Part shown: piece after piece, positions 12,570 through 22,994 of the stretch | Position numbering within the stretch: position 1 is the first letter of the stretch | Layout: each line of letters begins with the position of its first letter | Assembly: GCF_016808335.1 (NCBI RefSeq) | Contig: NC_053141.1 | Span: forward strand, 20,157,756-20,221,755 | Length of the DNA stretch: 64,000 nt | Direction: 5' to 3' | Source of the DNA: Panicum virgatum | Lineage: Eukaryota > Streptophyta > Magnoliopsida > Poales > Poaceae | The notes under the pieces: model-generated | Database searches by the model: none | What the model was told of the DNA's origin: nothing | The model's input: the letters and a program-made list of their open reading frames with translations, nothing else | Made by a program: the position numbers and the translations under genes

Positions 12570-13300
12570 AGCATCGGCATATCCGTAACGTCGCCGACAA
12601 CGCCGTCACCTTTGTTGTCACGCCCGGAGCAGCGCACCGACTTGGTCGTCGATCAACTCGGCAATGTCTGGCTCCGCCATCATCTCTGTGACCACGTCTG
12701 ATGACATATCCATTGGCGACAAAGGGGAAGTCCGGATCCTCCATCAACAGTGAATTGGCCGAATATCAAGATATAGTTATCAGCAAGGCCCATGAGCAAG
12801 GTTTCGGAGGGGAGGATTGCGGTCGTGACGATGACGACGAACCGGCGGCTGATCTAGTTGGAAGTCATTGCACGAAATTCTGTTACCACTCACCAGGCTG
12901 ATGCTCTTTTCATAAATTCATATCAACCTGTAAAACTTTAGCATCGGCCAATCTGTAGAAGGAAAAACCACCATAAATACATCAATGATTCTCCCAGCCG
13001 CTGCACACAGCTGTTTAAGCTATCGGCTTCATTATCTTCATTAACTATTCTGGTCGCATGGTCTCCAGTTATTAATTAATCTTGCACACTTCACACTGAC
13101 CTGAATATTCAATTATTATTTTGAACACATCGGCCAACACTCCTGCAAACACGGCCACAGCGGCAGTTTCGAGGGACATATTCGAACCTAAAAGCAACAA
13201 CCAAAGACAGCCGATGCACCGATCTGAGTTGACATTCTATCACCGGATCATCTCAAATAAATCCCACCATTATCAATCGTACCATAGACCATATTCCAAT

Positions 13301-13587
13301 GGGAAAAGTCTATTTTACACCCTCGAACTAGCACGATGGTCTGATTTTCAACCCTTAACTACGAAACCGGGTAACCAGCGTCCTCGAACTGTCCAAACCG
13401 GGTGAAATACAACCTTGATCACTGTAGCAAGCAGATTTCAAGGTGGTTTTGCTGACGTGGCATATGGGACCCACATGTCAGCTCCTACACACTTTCTTCT
13501 CTTTCAATGACATGTGGACCCCTCTCCTGCTTCGTCATCACCACCCTCCCTCTCCTGCGAGCCACCGCCGCCATGCTCTCTTGCCCG
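13301..13587 (+). repeat. MULE left terminal inverted repeat
   Basis: The arm runs from the GGGAAAAGTC terminus to TCTTGCCCG and pairs with 14554-14841 with about seven differences, one of them a single-base indel. Confidence 0.9.
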
Positions 13588-14553
13588 AGCTCGGGCCGCC
13601 ATGCTTGGGCGCTCGGCCGCGAGCTCTCCACGGGCCCCTCTCCTGCTCTGCCATCGCCACCCAAGCTTGGGCCGCCATGGGCGCTCGACCGGCCGTGAGC
13701 ACGCTGTGGGGCCCCTCTCCTGCTCTGCCACAGCCACCCCTCCCTCTCCTGCGAGCTTGCCGCGTCGCGGGCGCGGTCGGCCCTGGGCGCGGCCGGCCCT
13801 AGGCGCCTTCGTCTTCCTTCCTCTATCGGAGCAGTGCGGCGGGTGGGGGCCGGAGCAACACGGCGGATGGGGGCGTGGCCCGGAGTTCCCGCCCCAAGGC
13901 TGCCGCCTGGAGGCGCTAATCTGGCGGTGGATTGGAGCACGACGGGGAGGAAAAGGAGGTGCGACCGGGCGGCCCCACGGTGGCGGCTGGAGGCGATGGC
14001 GGCCACAGCGGTTGAGACGGGGGAGGCCCGGTGGCCTGGCAGAGGAGGCGGCGTAGGCTGCGGCGGCCGGACAGAGGAGGCGGAGGCTGCGGCAGCCGGC
14101 GGCAGCAGGGGGCGGCGACGCAGGCCCGCGGCAGCAGAAGAGCAGCGCCGGTGGCAACGGCTGCAGCAGGGGGTGGTGACGCAGGCCTACGGCAGCAAGG
14201 AGCCGCACTGCCAGCCGCCGCTCGTCCATGCCCTGTGGACATGCCGCACGCGGACGCGGCTCGCCGGGACCAGTCGGCCCCGCTGCTGCCCCCGCTCCAT
14301 GCCCGCTTCCCGCCCGCCGCTCTGCGGCCGGGCTGCGTAGCCGTGCCACCCACGTGCGGCTCGCCGGGACCAGTGGCGACGGCGGCGGTGGAGGAGCAGG
14401 GGAGCGATGGAGGTGGCGGAGGAGCAGGAGAGCGAGGGTGGCGGAGGAGGAGCAGGAGAGCGAGGATGGCCGAGCATGAGGCGGAGGTGGGCACGGATGA
14501 GGACGTGGCGAGGATGGCCGGGCGCGAGCGGAGGCGGACGCAACGAGGGCGGC

Positions 14554-14841
14554 CGGGCAAGAGAGCATGGCGGCGGCGGCTCGCATGAGAGGGAGGGGTG
14601 GTGATGACGAAGCAGGAGAGGGGTCCACATGTCATTGAAAGAGAAGAAAGTGTGTAGGAGCTGACATGTGGGTCCCATATGCCACGTCAGCAAAACCGCC
14701 TTGAAATCCGCTTGCTACAGTGATCAAGGTTGTATTTCACACGGTTTGGACAGTTCGAGGACGCTGGTTACCCGGTTTCGTAGTTAAGGGTTGAAAATCG
14801 GACCATCGTGCTAGTTCGAGGGTGTAAAATAGACTTTTCCC
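14554..14841 (-). repeat. MULE right terminal inverted repeat
   Basis: This is the reverse complement of 13301-13587, ending GACTTTTCCC at 14841, directly followed by the second copy of the TATTCCAAT target duplication. Confidence 0.9.
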
Positions 14842-16393
14842 TATTCCAATACATGCATGCACGTGTCAGGACGAACATTGGTTCTACTGATCTAATTGAC
14901 CACGCGCCCAGGCTCAGCGACACATCCGTATTGATATCAAAGGGAAATCCAAGTCTTCTACCAGCAGTGAAGCGTAATCTTCTTATGCTTCAAGTCATAT
15001 ATATCCGATGGAGTCTAATCATCACGTACGAGGTCCATGGACTACTCCATATTCCGATTTCAATTATCACACTACTGCTCCCATCGGCTAATACTAAAAC
15101 TGAACCATCAGTTGCAAATCATTGGCTAGGGAATAATATTGTATGCCGTTTGTTGCCGATCAATCCTCTATAGCTGAAAATACGGTAGTTTACAAATTTG
15201 TCCAACAACTTCATCGGCTGTTCTTGTCATCATCAGCGGAAACTCCAACAGCTGGCTTGTGTTCTCTAGTAATTGATACGCCAACGACCTGGACTTCTAG
15301 CAATGAATATGAGCATCGGCTGCCTGTATATTTGTGGAGCCAAACTGCTTTTAAGCCGATGGCATTGCTTCAAATAAATCATATTTTTACCGTCATGTGC
15401 TTGCGGATACCGCATTGATTGATGTCAGTCAGGTACTACAGCCTTCCTCGACGCCTCGGCGATCATGAATATGAACAAGACGGATGGCGATGATGTGCCG
15501 ACGCTAAGCCTGATACGCCAGCGTCGTGAGGCCAAGTTGAAAACACGACGACCTTCTTGATCAGTTGCGCATACCAGACGCAGTCGGTTAGGCCAACCAT
15601 CCACTAGCTAGGAATAGCAATCGCTCTACTAAAAATTACCCATATCGGCTCCAAACCTCCAACCGATCGGGACATAATCATCAGCCGACGTCCCATCAGC
15701 CTATGTCTCCTTACATCGGCTCTGCAGGTAATCAGCCGATATAATATGGGATGCACTCCGTATGGCTGCTAGCCGGATAAATTAATTCCCTTCTTACTTC
15801 CTGATGATTATCGGCTGAAAAATAATTCCATCGGCTAGTATGCAATGACAGCAGAACAAGCAGGCAAACAGCTCATGAGAACTGAGACTGCATGCAATGG
15901 ATGGGCTTAATACGTTGTGATCAACCGATATGATCAATCCCAGCATCAATAGAAGAAGTACGCCATTATTTCTCCCTTGGATGTAATTTCATCTTTCAGA
16001 ATATTCATTCACCCATAGCATGAGTCATCGGCTCTGTAGTAGCTAATAGAACTAAATTAGCAGTTCAAGAGCAGCAGCCGATGAGTGCATGTAACGAGCC
16101 GATAGTCAGCGGACCGAACAACAAAGAGTCATTGGCCGTGGAGATCCAACGTGGTGTGACAAGACACCAAATTGGACGCAATCAAAGAGTCATCGCTCGC
16201 TTGTATATTCATAGAGCTAGCTTTTGAGACGATGCATAAGTACACCATCTTCTGTCCCACCGTCAGTATCTTCAGCAATGCCGATTGTAGACAACGATTG
16301 TAGTAGACAACTCATATTCTGGACTTTATTGAACCAATCAGCCGTGAAGCAAGTCATACAGAAATACTAGCCGATCCATCTCCATCGGCTGTG

Positions 16394-17679
16394 CTATTCA
16401 ATGCACTTGCAACTCTGTCCACCTGGATCCCATAAATTTGAACAGAACTCTCGATTATACTTAGTGAATATAATGGCCAATACTCTTATAAGGATCACTA
16501 TATTGGCCTCCCTAGTCGAAATAATATATTTACCCAAGTTTTCTCCAACACGCCGATACATACTCCTATGCTGCCTGCATTCTTTATTATATCGGCTATT
16601 TTCTCCCAGGAAATATTCATATCTATAATCACTACTTGGCTCATCAATGGGTATTTTGTTCAGCTCTTCTAAAACCAACGAATCAGGATGAATCTCTTTA
16701 TCCCAACTCTAACCAATTTTTGTTTAATCGCAAATTCTTCTGCAGAGGACCTTTCAAAATCTAGTTTTTCTTCATGCTGGTCTTGTCTTACTGGTTCTTT
16801 GGTCAACAATTGCACCCCAGAGTCGGTAGATTTCAACTCTTCAGACTTTTTGGAGATTAACAATTCAGAGGGAGCCTCTTCATCTTCGACATTGGCCGAG
16901 ATTTTATCTTCAATACTGTCATCCTCTGATTTTGTGGACACTCCAGAAGCCAATACTTCGGATTCAAACTCCCTATCCTGGCTGTTTGCAATATACTGCT
17001 GATGAATTATTGGCTCCAATCGTTGCGTAACCGGCTGACGACTATCTAGTTGAAGTTGTGGCCCGATCGGATGTTGTACAACCGGCGATCCTGCAATCAG
17101 CTGTTGCACACTTGATTGTTGAAGGTGACAAGTCTCATGACAAACCGACGTCTATGGCAGAAAATAATTTGATTGTTGTGGAATAGTCATCGACGGTTGA
17201 TAACTTATCGGCTGATAAGCTGATGCTTGTGGTTGGTAACCGCATAACTGTTGTGGTTGATACCTCACCAGTGAAGAGGTCAACGTTTGTAACTGATAGC
17301 TTGTTGGCTGTTGTAACTGATAAACCATCGGCTGCGGTTGCTGAACCACAGGCTGTAGCTGTTGAACTGTTAACCATGGTTGTTGATAAGCTATCGGCTG
17401 CGGTTGCTGAACCACAGGCTGTGGCTGTCGAACTGTAAACCACAGCTGCTGATAAACTATCGGCTGCGGAGCCGATGTATAATATTGATAACTGCTTGTC
17501 CGAGCCGATGTTTGATGCTGAAAAACCATCGGTTCTAAGGTATGATAAATAAACTGATAAACAATTTTACCAGCATCCACACCGTTGACTGTATTGTTTG
17601 CCGTGCTCGCCAGGCTGTTAGTCCAGTTGATCATTGCTTGTTTCATAGCTTGCTCGAACATCTTTGTTGAAAAATTCAT
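16394..17679 (-). pseudogene. Gln/Tyr/Pro-rich then acidic protein in gag position (unrecognised)
   Basis: The best start is the ATG at 17679 (MNFSTKMFEQAMKQAM), 15 bp past the PBS region. The N-terminal ~40 residues look helical. Next is a long repetitive Gln/Pro/Tyr tract (units such as VVQQPQPMVYQLQQP). After an in-frame TAG at 17149-17151 the same frame continues through an acidic Ser/Glu/Asp stretch to 16669. A frameshift near 16675 then leads into a further ~90 residues (VLEELNKIPIDEPSSDYRYE) ending at 16394. Together these would be one protein of about 430 residues, now broken. I do not recognise a domain and see no zinc knuckle. The position says gag-like; the composition does not. 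Confidence 0.55.
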
Positions 17680-17693
17680 GATGATAACGTCGG

Positions 17694-17711
17694 ATCCCAC
17701 CGGGCATGCCA
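17694..17711 (-). other. Primer-binding site
   Basis: On the - strand TGGCATGCCCGGTGGGAT starts seven bases after the LTR edge. It differs at two positions from the PBS of the Tat-type element (42122-42139, TGGCACGCCCGGTGGGAC). I did not identify the tRNA. Confidence 0.65.
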
Positions 17712-17718
17712 AAAGATG

Positions 17719-18965
17719 TGTTGACGCAAAAATCAACACACTGGAATCTGAGGGCAAGTGTTCACCAAGCTTCAGAAAGTAAACCAAGCATGACAGTCAA
17801 TCTGACCTGTTGATTGACAAGGAGATAGGGTAAACGTTAAATTCGAGGGAATATCGGCTGGAATTCCAAAGATCCCTCACAGGCCGTATTGGCAGTCGCT
17901 GCTGATACAGAAAGCGACAAAATCAGCTCGGTCAGCCGATTTGAAATAGACAATCGGCTAGGTTAGCCGATGTACGCGGGGGAGCAGTGTAAAGGCTACG
18001 AATGTGTAACCTAAACAACGCTATCAGACAATCACCTGGAATAGATCTAATCGGCTATATAATGCTTTGAATAAAATAACACGATAAGCAGCCGATCAAA
18101 CGTATTCCAAGCTAGATAGATATCAATAAAAGCTAAAACAACTGGTAAAACCTACAGAGCTAGCAGATATCGATAAATTGTAAATTAATATAGACGAGAC
18201 AACAGCGATACGCCCCGAAGTCAAAGCCTAAATACAATTCGATAACTTTTGAATAGATCTGAACGAAGCAACAGCGATGTGCCCAGAAGCTAAAGCTCAG
18301 ATTTACTTGGTAAACGAAAACTTACCAACAGATCAAGTCGCTCGAATGTGAAGCATCCTTGATCAACTCGAAGAACTCGCAGAAAAAGAAAATGGCGAAG
18401 TCGCCGATGAAAAAGTAAATTGCAAGGAAAAAGTAGGGTTTGTTGATTGATTGTGTGATAAACCTTTTACAATAGACGAGGGTGCATATTTATAGCCTAG
18501 ACAGCCTAGCCGGTTATAGCACACAAAACTTACTAGAGAAGAAATATCTAAACTAATACCAAGATACGTAGATTCTAATTTCCTTTCTATAGAATCCTTG
18601 CTAATGAAACTTCTTGTCGATCCGTTCATCCCAGACCCCCACGTACGCCGCATACGAGCTAGCTTTCACGCTCCTTCTTTATTTAATCAACCTTGCCTTC
18701 ACGTGACCAGCTACTAACTTATCTTTTAAATATTCCTTTCTTGCCGGCCAATTAGATGAAGTCCATCTTTGCACGGGAATCCTATCAACACGTACGGCCT
18801 TGCCCTTCCATTTATCTTAATCGGCTAAATATAATTCCTTTTTTTATTCCCTTTGCCTCCTTATCCGATAGTGTATTCCACGTGGACTTGATAGCCGATT
18901 ATTTCTTCTTATAGGAGATCAACTTCATATGTACACGTCAGATTTGTCAAAATCTGGTGTCAACA
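17719..18965 (-). mobile_element. 5' LTR (1.25 kb) of the GCCGAT-rich element
   Basis: On the + strand the segment starts TGTTGACGCAAAA and ends GGTGTCAACA, forming TGTTGAC/GTCAACA terminal inverted repeats. The PBS lies just left of it, so the element reads leftward and this is its 5' LTR. A TATAAATA box is present on the - strand. ATCGGC/GCCGAT motifs recur throughout. Confidence 0.75.
18487..18494 (-). promoter_or_regulatory. LTR TATA box
   Basis: TATAAATA in the context CTATAAATATGCACCC on the - strand. The Tat-type LTRs have the nearly identical CTATAAATATGTACCC. Transcription would start about 30 bp to the left and run toward the PBS. Confidence 0.6.
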
Positions 18966-19681
18966 GAAGGTATGCCACATGCCTCAACATGTCAAAAAAA
19001 GAGAGAGATAAAAGATGCATGCCTAAAGAAGGTATGCTACATGCCTCGGTATGTCAAAAAAAAGAGAAAAGGAAAAAAATACAGCCCCTATCTAAAAAGA
19101 AAGAAAGAGAGATGGTTCATACTAAGGAGTTCATACACCATCCACCAAAAATATTCACACACTTGTACATCTTGATCAAGTTTTATGACTTGTCTCTCCT
19201 TTGGATCTTATCTTTGACTTAGCAAAATATGAGAAGCAAGTATGCCTTCAATCCTCCATACCTACGGCTCCACCAAAAACAACCATTAGAGGTAGGGTGA
19301 GGAAGAAAGGCTCAATAAAAAGCCTTCGTAAGGAATTATATACATCGAGCGATCCGAGAGATCATCCGAGAAACTTTATAAAATTCTTTTGAAAAAGAAT
19401 TTGACAAAAAACTCCGGATTGACGGTTGAACTAAGGGGAGAAATACAAGCAGTCTATGATGCCGTTCTGACTCTCAACCGCCAAAGATGAGATGAAGCAA
19501 AAAGCCCCACGGGAGTAAAGGTAAGAGGTGAGGATAAAAGGCCAACTTATTCAAAATCAAGGTACGAAGCATTCGGTTGTGCCTAAAGTATAAGTTGGAA
19601 ATGCAACATCGCGGCAACTCCTGATCAACAAACATCAGCCATGTTTTGCTCGGGACGAGCAAAAGGCTAGCTTGGGGGTGT
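18966..19681 (+). other. 3' internal end of an Athila/Tat-like LTR element
   Basis: There is no surviving ORF of note. The segment ends GCTCGGGACGAGCAAAAGGC, then AGCTTGGGGGTG (a PPT), just before an LTR start at 19682; grass Athila/Tat-like elements typically end this way. At its left edge a ~62-bp unit (GAAGGTATGCCACATGCCTC...) is duplicated in tandem at 18966 and 19028. Confidence 0.55.
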
Positions 19682-21195
19682 TGTTGACGGTCGTTAAGTG
19701 CAAAATATGACCATCAACTACACTCAAAAGAGAAGGAAAATCATGCCTCTTACTCACATATTTGTATCCCTAACCTAGCTCTATAGTTGTTTTGGAGAAT
19801 TATTGTTTTCAGGAGCACAAGTCCGGAATAAGAAGAAAACACGAAGAATATGCAGAAGAAACCACAGAAGATCTCAACCTGCGTAACACAAGCAAAAGAG
19901 GCCCACCTGATAGACCAAACAGACCAACCAAGCCCCGGCACCGACCATCTGACATCAGGACCCACCAGGCAGTGTACCAGAGAAGGACGATGGCCAAATG
20001 CGGTGAAGTGGGGCCGCCCGACCCACTGGTTCAGCCGAACCACGCCGAGCTCCCGACTAGGTCCACTTTGGCGGGAAGCTTGATCTGATCCTCCTAAAGG
20101 CAGTTTGGCATGTTTCCATATATAGAGATGGCAGGAACCGACCTCTCCTAGCTATATAAGGGGCATCTCACCACTCTCACCACACACACCACTTGGAAAA
20201 GCCTCTCTCTCTCATTGTGACTTGTACTCTTTAGGTAGTGGAGCTAGGCTAGTACTCCAATTCCTTAGTGAATCCAGTCGTCTCAGGGTCGGAGAGCAAT
20301 CCTCGACCTTTGGTATGGCTTTGTATTCCGAGTATCATTATGCTATTCATAAAGAGTTCGTTCTTGGTTATCTTGCTATGTTCTTAGCCTGTGTAGCCAA
20401 GTTCTGTTCTTATTCAAGTTGTATTAGTTGTCTACTTAGACCAGATGATCTGGGTAAAGATATCGGTTTGTTTTGCTTTCGGGCTTGCCTTAGCGTCTTA
20501 CCTGTCCATCCGAAGGGTGGGGGACCCGGGGACACTTGGGTAGTGACCTCGTATGCGAACATGGGGCTCGGGTACGCAGGATCCTTTGGATATGACGGTG
20601 CTCCTTGGTTTGACTGGGGTAGACCGCAGATGGTGACAGCCCTGTCGGTCTGCTGGGAAGCTGCTTCTCGGTTAGTATACTCCCCGACGTTCGGGTATTC
20701 GTATAGGAGTTCATGCAAAGATGAAACGGTCTAGACATTCTCCAGAACGGGTCATTCTCCCCGATGTCCCTAATTTCCCGACACCTGCAGCTCTAAGTGT
20801 GAGACTAACATATCTTCTCTGCTGACATGAATAGTATACTAGGACCTTGTTTGCCTATGCTCCCACTAACCTTAGGTGTATTTGTTTATTCTTTATTCCT
20901 GAGAGTTGGCTAATCTTGTGTGTGTCACATTACCCTCGATTATCTTTATTATCACTTACTCCTATATGATCAGCAGTTCACACTTTATCTCATAATTGTT
21001 ATGGTCATGTATCTGGTAAACATCTTTACACACCGTAGCCATCCCTTGGGAAAATATAAATAACGATACCCTGAATACTTCTGGGTGAAATGCTACAACG
21101 GTATATCCGTGCGCTTCCGGATCCTTCTGTAATCGTTAAGACATACCGCACGCCACCCCATGGCGTTACCGCTGTGGGGCGACCGACCCGGCGTT
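19682..21195 (+). mobile_element. LTR (about 1.5 kb) of an Athila/Tat-like element
   Basis: It begins TGTTGACGGTCGTTAAGTGC after a PPT. On the right it is followed at about 21199-21216 by TGGTGCCGTTGCTGGGAA, a variant of the TGGCGCCGTTGCCGGGGA primer-binding site. The right boundary is uncertain because no clear CA terminus is visible; an alternative end at the CCAACA at about 21256 would place the PBS-like string inside the LTR. A TATA box at 20153 supports + strand transcription. Confidence 0.6.
20153..20160 (+). promoter_or_regulatory. LTR TATA box
   Basis: TATATAAG in the context CTAGCTATATAAGGGGC, about 470 bp into the LTR, followed by a CT/CA-rich probable start region. Confidence 0.55.
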
Positions 21196-21198
21196 TCT

Positions 21199-21216
21199 TG
21201 GTGCCGTTGCTGGGAA
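21199..21216 (+). other. Primer-binding-site-like sequence
   Basis: TGGTGCCGTTGCTGGGAA differs at a few positions from the PBS at 63082-63099. Its place to the right of an LTR that also has a PPT on its left gives an internal-LTR-internal arrangement. Confidence 0.45.
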
Positions 21217-21875
21217 CTAACCATTCCTACTGATTGCGCTAAGAAATGCCAACACCCATATAATATCCCAGATAGCCCAACTGGCCTGGCTTGGCCCACT
21301 GGTGCAGTATTAAAGCTGAAGACACCTCAAACCCTAACCTAATTCATTTCCTTCCGTCCCTTCCTGGTTGAGCAGCCGCCCCTGCACAGATCTGCGTCAA
21401 GCAGCACCGACAGCCAGGCACCAGCGCTCGTCGAGTAGTGCTGGCACCAGCGCTAGCCCTGCGCGGCTGCGCCTCCAACACGCGCCCCCGACCAGCAGCA
21501 CTTCTCACTGTCATGCCAAGCATTGCAAGCTTGCAATGGAGAGAGAGGAAGTAGACAAACGATTGAACATCTCTTTCGCTCATCCCCATCTCGTTTCTTG
21601 TGTTATTTATTGGTCTTGATATCACGGACTCATCAGCAAACTGATTTTTATTTGGTTGCTTTTATTAGTAGTTTGCTGCTCCACTCTCTAAAAATGTTAA
21701 GGTTGTAATGAACCAATGGCTTTCTATATCTTGTTTATTGAAAATCGAATCAAGGTTAACTGAGGACTCATTGTTCTTGCTGTTGCAAGTTGTGTCATTT
21801 GAATTGGTTACTGAACTCGCTATTTGTCATCCGTAAAATGTGAGTTCGCTGCTGCTTAGATGTAGCTGGCTTGTC
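21217..21875. other. Unassigned, partly GC-rich
   Basis: A CT/GC-rich stretch (about 21360-21500) follows AAACCCTAACC, which looks like a plant 5' UTR. An open frame from 21368 to 21619 has no recognisable domain, and the sequence after it is AT-rich and intron-like. A decayed host 5' exon is possible; I cannot support a gene. Confidence 0.3.
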
Positions 21876-22040
21876 GGGCATGGGCAACCCGTGGGTACCC
21901 ATTACCCGCACGGGTATGGGTTTGGGTAGAATTTTATACCCGTCACGGGTCACGAGTTTTTTAGCGGGTGAACTTTTATCTTCACTGGTTCAGGTTTGGG
22001 ATGATCAAACCCAATGGGTTTGTACCCGTTGCCATCCCTG
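21876..22040. mobile_element. Small TIR element (MITE), hAT-like
   Basis: The ends are imperfect inverted repeats: left GGGCATGGGCAACCCGTGGG, right (reverse complement) CAGGGATGGCAACGGGTAC. The interior repeats ACCCG/CGGGT. Such GGCAACGGGTA termini are common in grass hAT-type MITEs. I could not find an 8-bp target duplication, so the superfamily is tentative. Confidence 0.45.
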
Positions 22041-22994
22041 AGCAGTATGGAGATATTTTTTATCCGGATGTCAATGGTCCTTCTCATGCAACCCCTCCTC
22101 CACCTGGAGAAGGAGTGTTTGGAGCTTACCCAGAGTACTTCTATGGAGGAGCAGGACCTTCTCATGAGCCTCCGCACCCTTCTGAAGCAGATCAGTTTGT
22201 AGCAAGCATATCAGATGCTGTGTTTGGTCATCATTGGGATGATCATTCCCCTTTGGGTGGAAATGGGGGAAATGGAAGTGGTAATGGACAGTGATGGGCA
22301 ATCAAGTTTCTTCTCCCAGCCCCTTTTATGGTGATGGATGACAAAGGGGGAGAAAAGGAGGATTAAAGCTTGAAGCAGAAAACAAAGGGGGAGAAGAGAG
22401 AGTCTCAGTTCAGAGTGGAATGTCTGTCTTTGCCAGACCGGTCAGACCGGTCCATGGGACCGGTCTGACCGGTCTGTATTCTGTAACTCTGAAACTGTAA
22501 TAATTTCTATTTCTCTCGTTTGTGGACTTGAGTACATTTGTGTTGTGTGCATCATGTGTGTAATAGACTTATTTATGCTATCTAAGTGATATTGTGCTAG
22601 TGTGACGCAAATTGTTTGATGTATTGTGTTTTTGGCTGGCTGTCTGGGGCAGACCGGTCTGACCGGTCTGTGCGACTGGTCTGACCGGTTGGCACTAGAC
22701 AGAGCCATGTTCTCTTCTTTGAGCTGAGGTGATTTATTTTGTCACATGCATCATGTGTAGAATTTTTGTGTAGGCACACATACACTTTTTGCACCCCATG
22801 GATACTGAGATTTAGGGGGAGTCCCATTATTCTTTGATTTGTGCAAATTGGCATTTGAGGCCAAATTCATTGAAGTTTGTTCATTTGCACAAATTGAGGG
22901 AGAGCTCAAACTAAATCTGAGAATTAAAAAGTATTGTTGAATATTATTTTGTAAGCTTTAATCGGGTTGTCATCAATCAACAAAAAGGTGGAGA
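22041..22994 (+). mobile_element. 3' internal end of a Sirevirus-like Ty1/copia element
   Basis: It carries repeated AAAGGGGGAGAA-type purine tracts (about 22340-22400) and finally AAAAAGGTGGAGAT before the LTR, the usual 3' context of Sirevirus-type copia elements. A short + strand frame ending at 22294 (Pro/Gly/His-rich, GPSHATPPPPGEG) has no recognised domain and may be the tail of the element's last ORF. GACCGGTCTGACCGGTC phrases occur at about 22436 and 22651. Confidence 0.6.

Larger units (their letters stand above)
13301..14841. mobile_element. Mutator-like element (MULE), long TIR, non-autonomous
   Basis: The 1,541-bp insertion is flanked by perfect 9-bp direct repeats TATTCCAAT (13292-13300 and 14842-14850), the length typical of the Mutator superfamily. 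It has inverted repeats of about 287 bp starting GGGAAAAGTCTATTTTACAC, with about seven differences between arms. The interior is extremely GC-rich and has direct repeats of a CCCCTCTCCTGCTCTGCCA-like block at about 13518, 13640 and 13711. No MURA transposase is present. Long open frames (for example 13504-14628 on the -) are Pro/Ala/Arg/Ser-rich and compositional. A captured host fragment (Pack-MULE) is possible but unproven. Confidence 0.88.
12439..18965 (-). mobile_element. Decayed non-autonomous LTR element rich in GCCGAT/ATCGGC
   Basis: Components on the - strand are an LTR at 17719-18965, a PBS at 17694-17711, a Gln/Tyr-rich ORF in the gag position, and then about 4 kb of non-coding internal sequence reaching 12439, broken by a MULE at 13301-14841. 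No protease, RT or integrase is visible. The second LTR is absent; the left end abuts another LTR at 12438. The whole segment, LTR included, is studded with ATCGGC/GCCGAT. The PBS core and TATA context match the Tat-type element at 29997-43359, suggesting use of the same replication machinery (inference). Confidence 0.65.

Noticed and set aside
13504..14635. 374- and 239-residue - strand frames in the MULE
   Set aside because: They run into the inverted repeat, overlap each other in different frames, and are low-complexity. Kept only as a possible captured cargo, not as genes.
16688..17002. + strand Ser-rich frame opposite the acidic half of the Gln-rich protein
   Set aside because: The - strand frame joins upstream coding across one stop and lies correctly behind the PBS; the + frame stands alone.
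21368..21619. Possible 5' exon of a host gene
   Set aside because: The leader looks plausible, but there is no domain, no supported splice partner, and the downstream DNA is transposon-derived.
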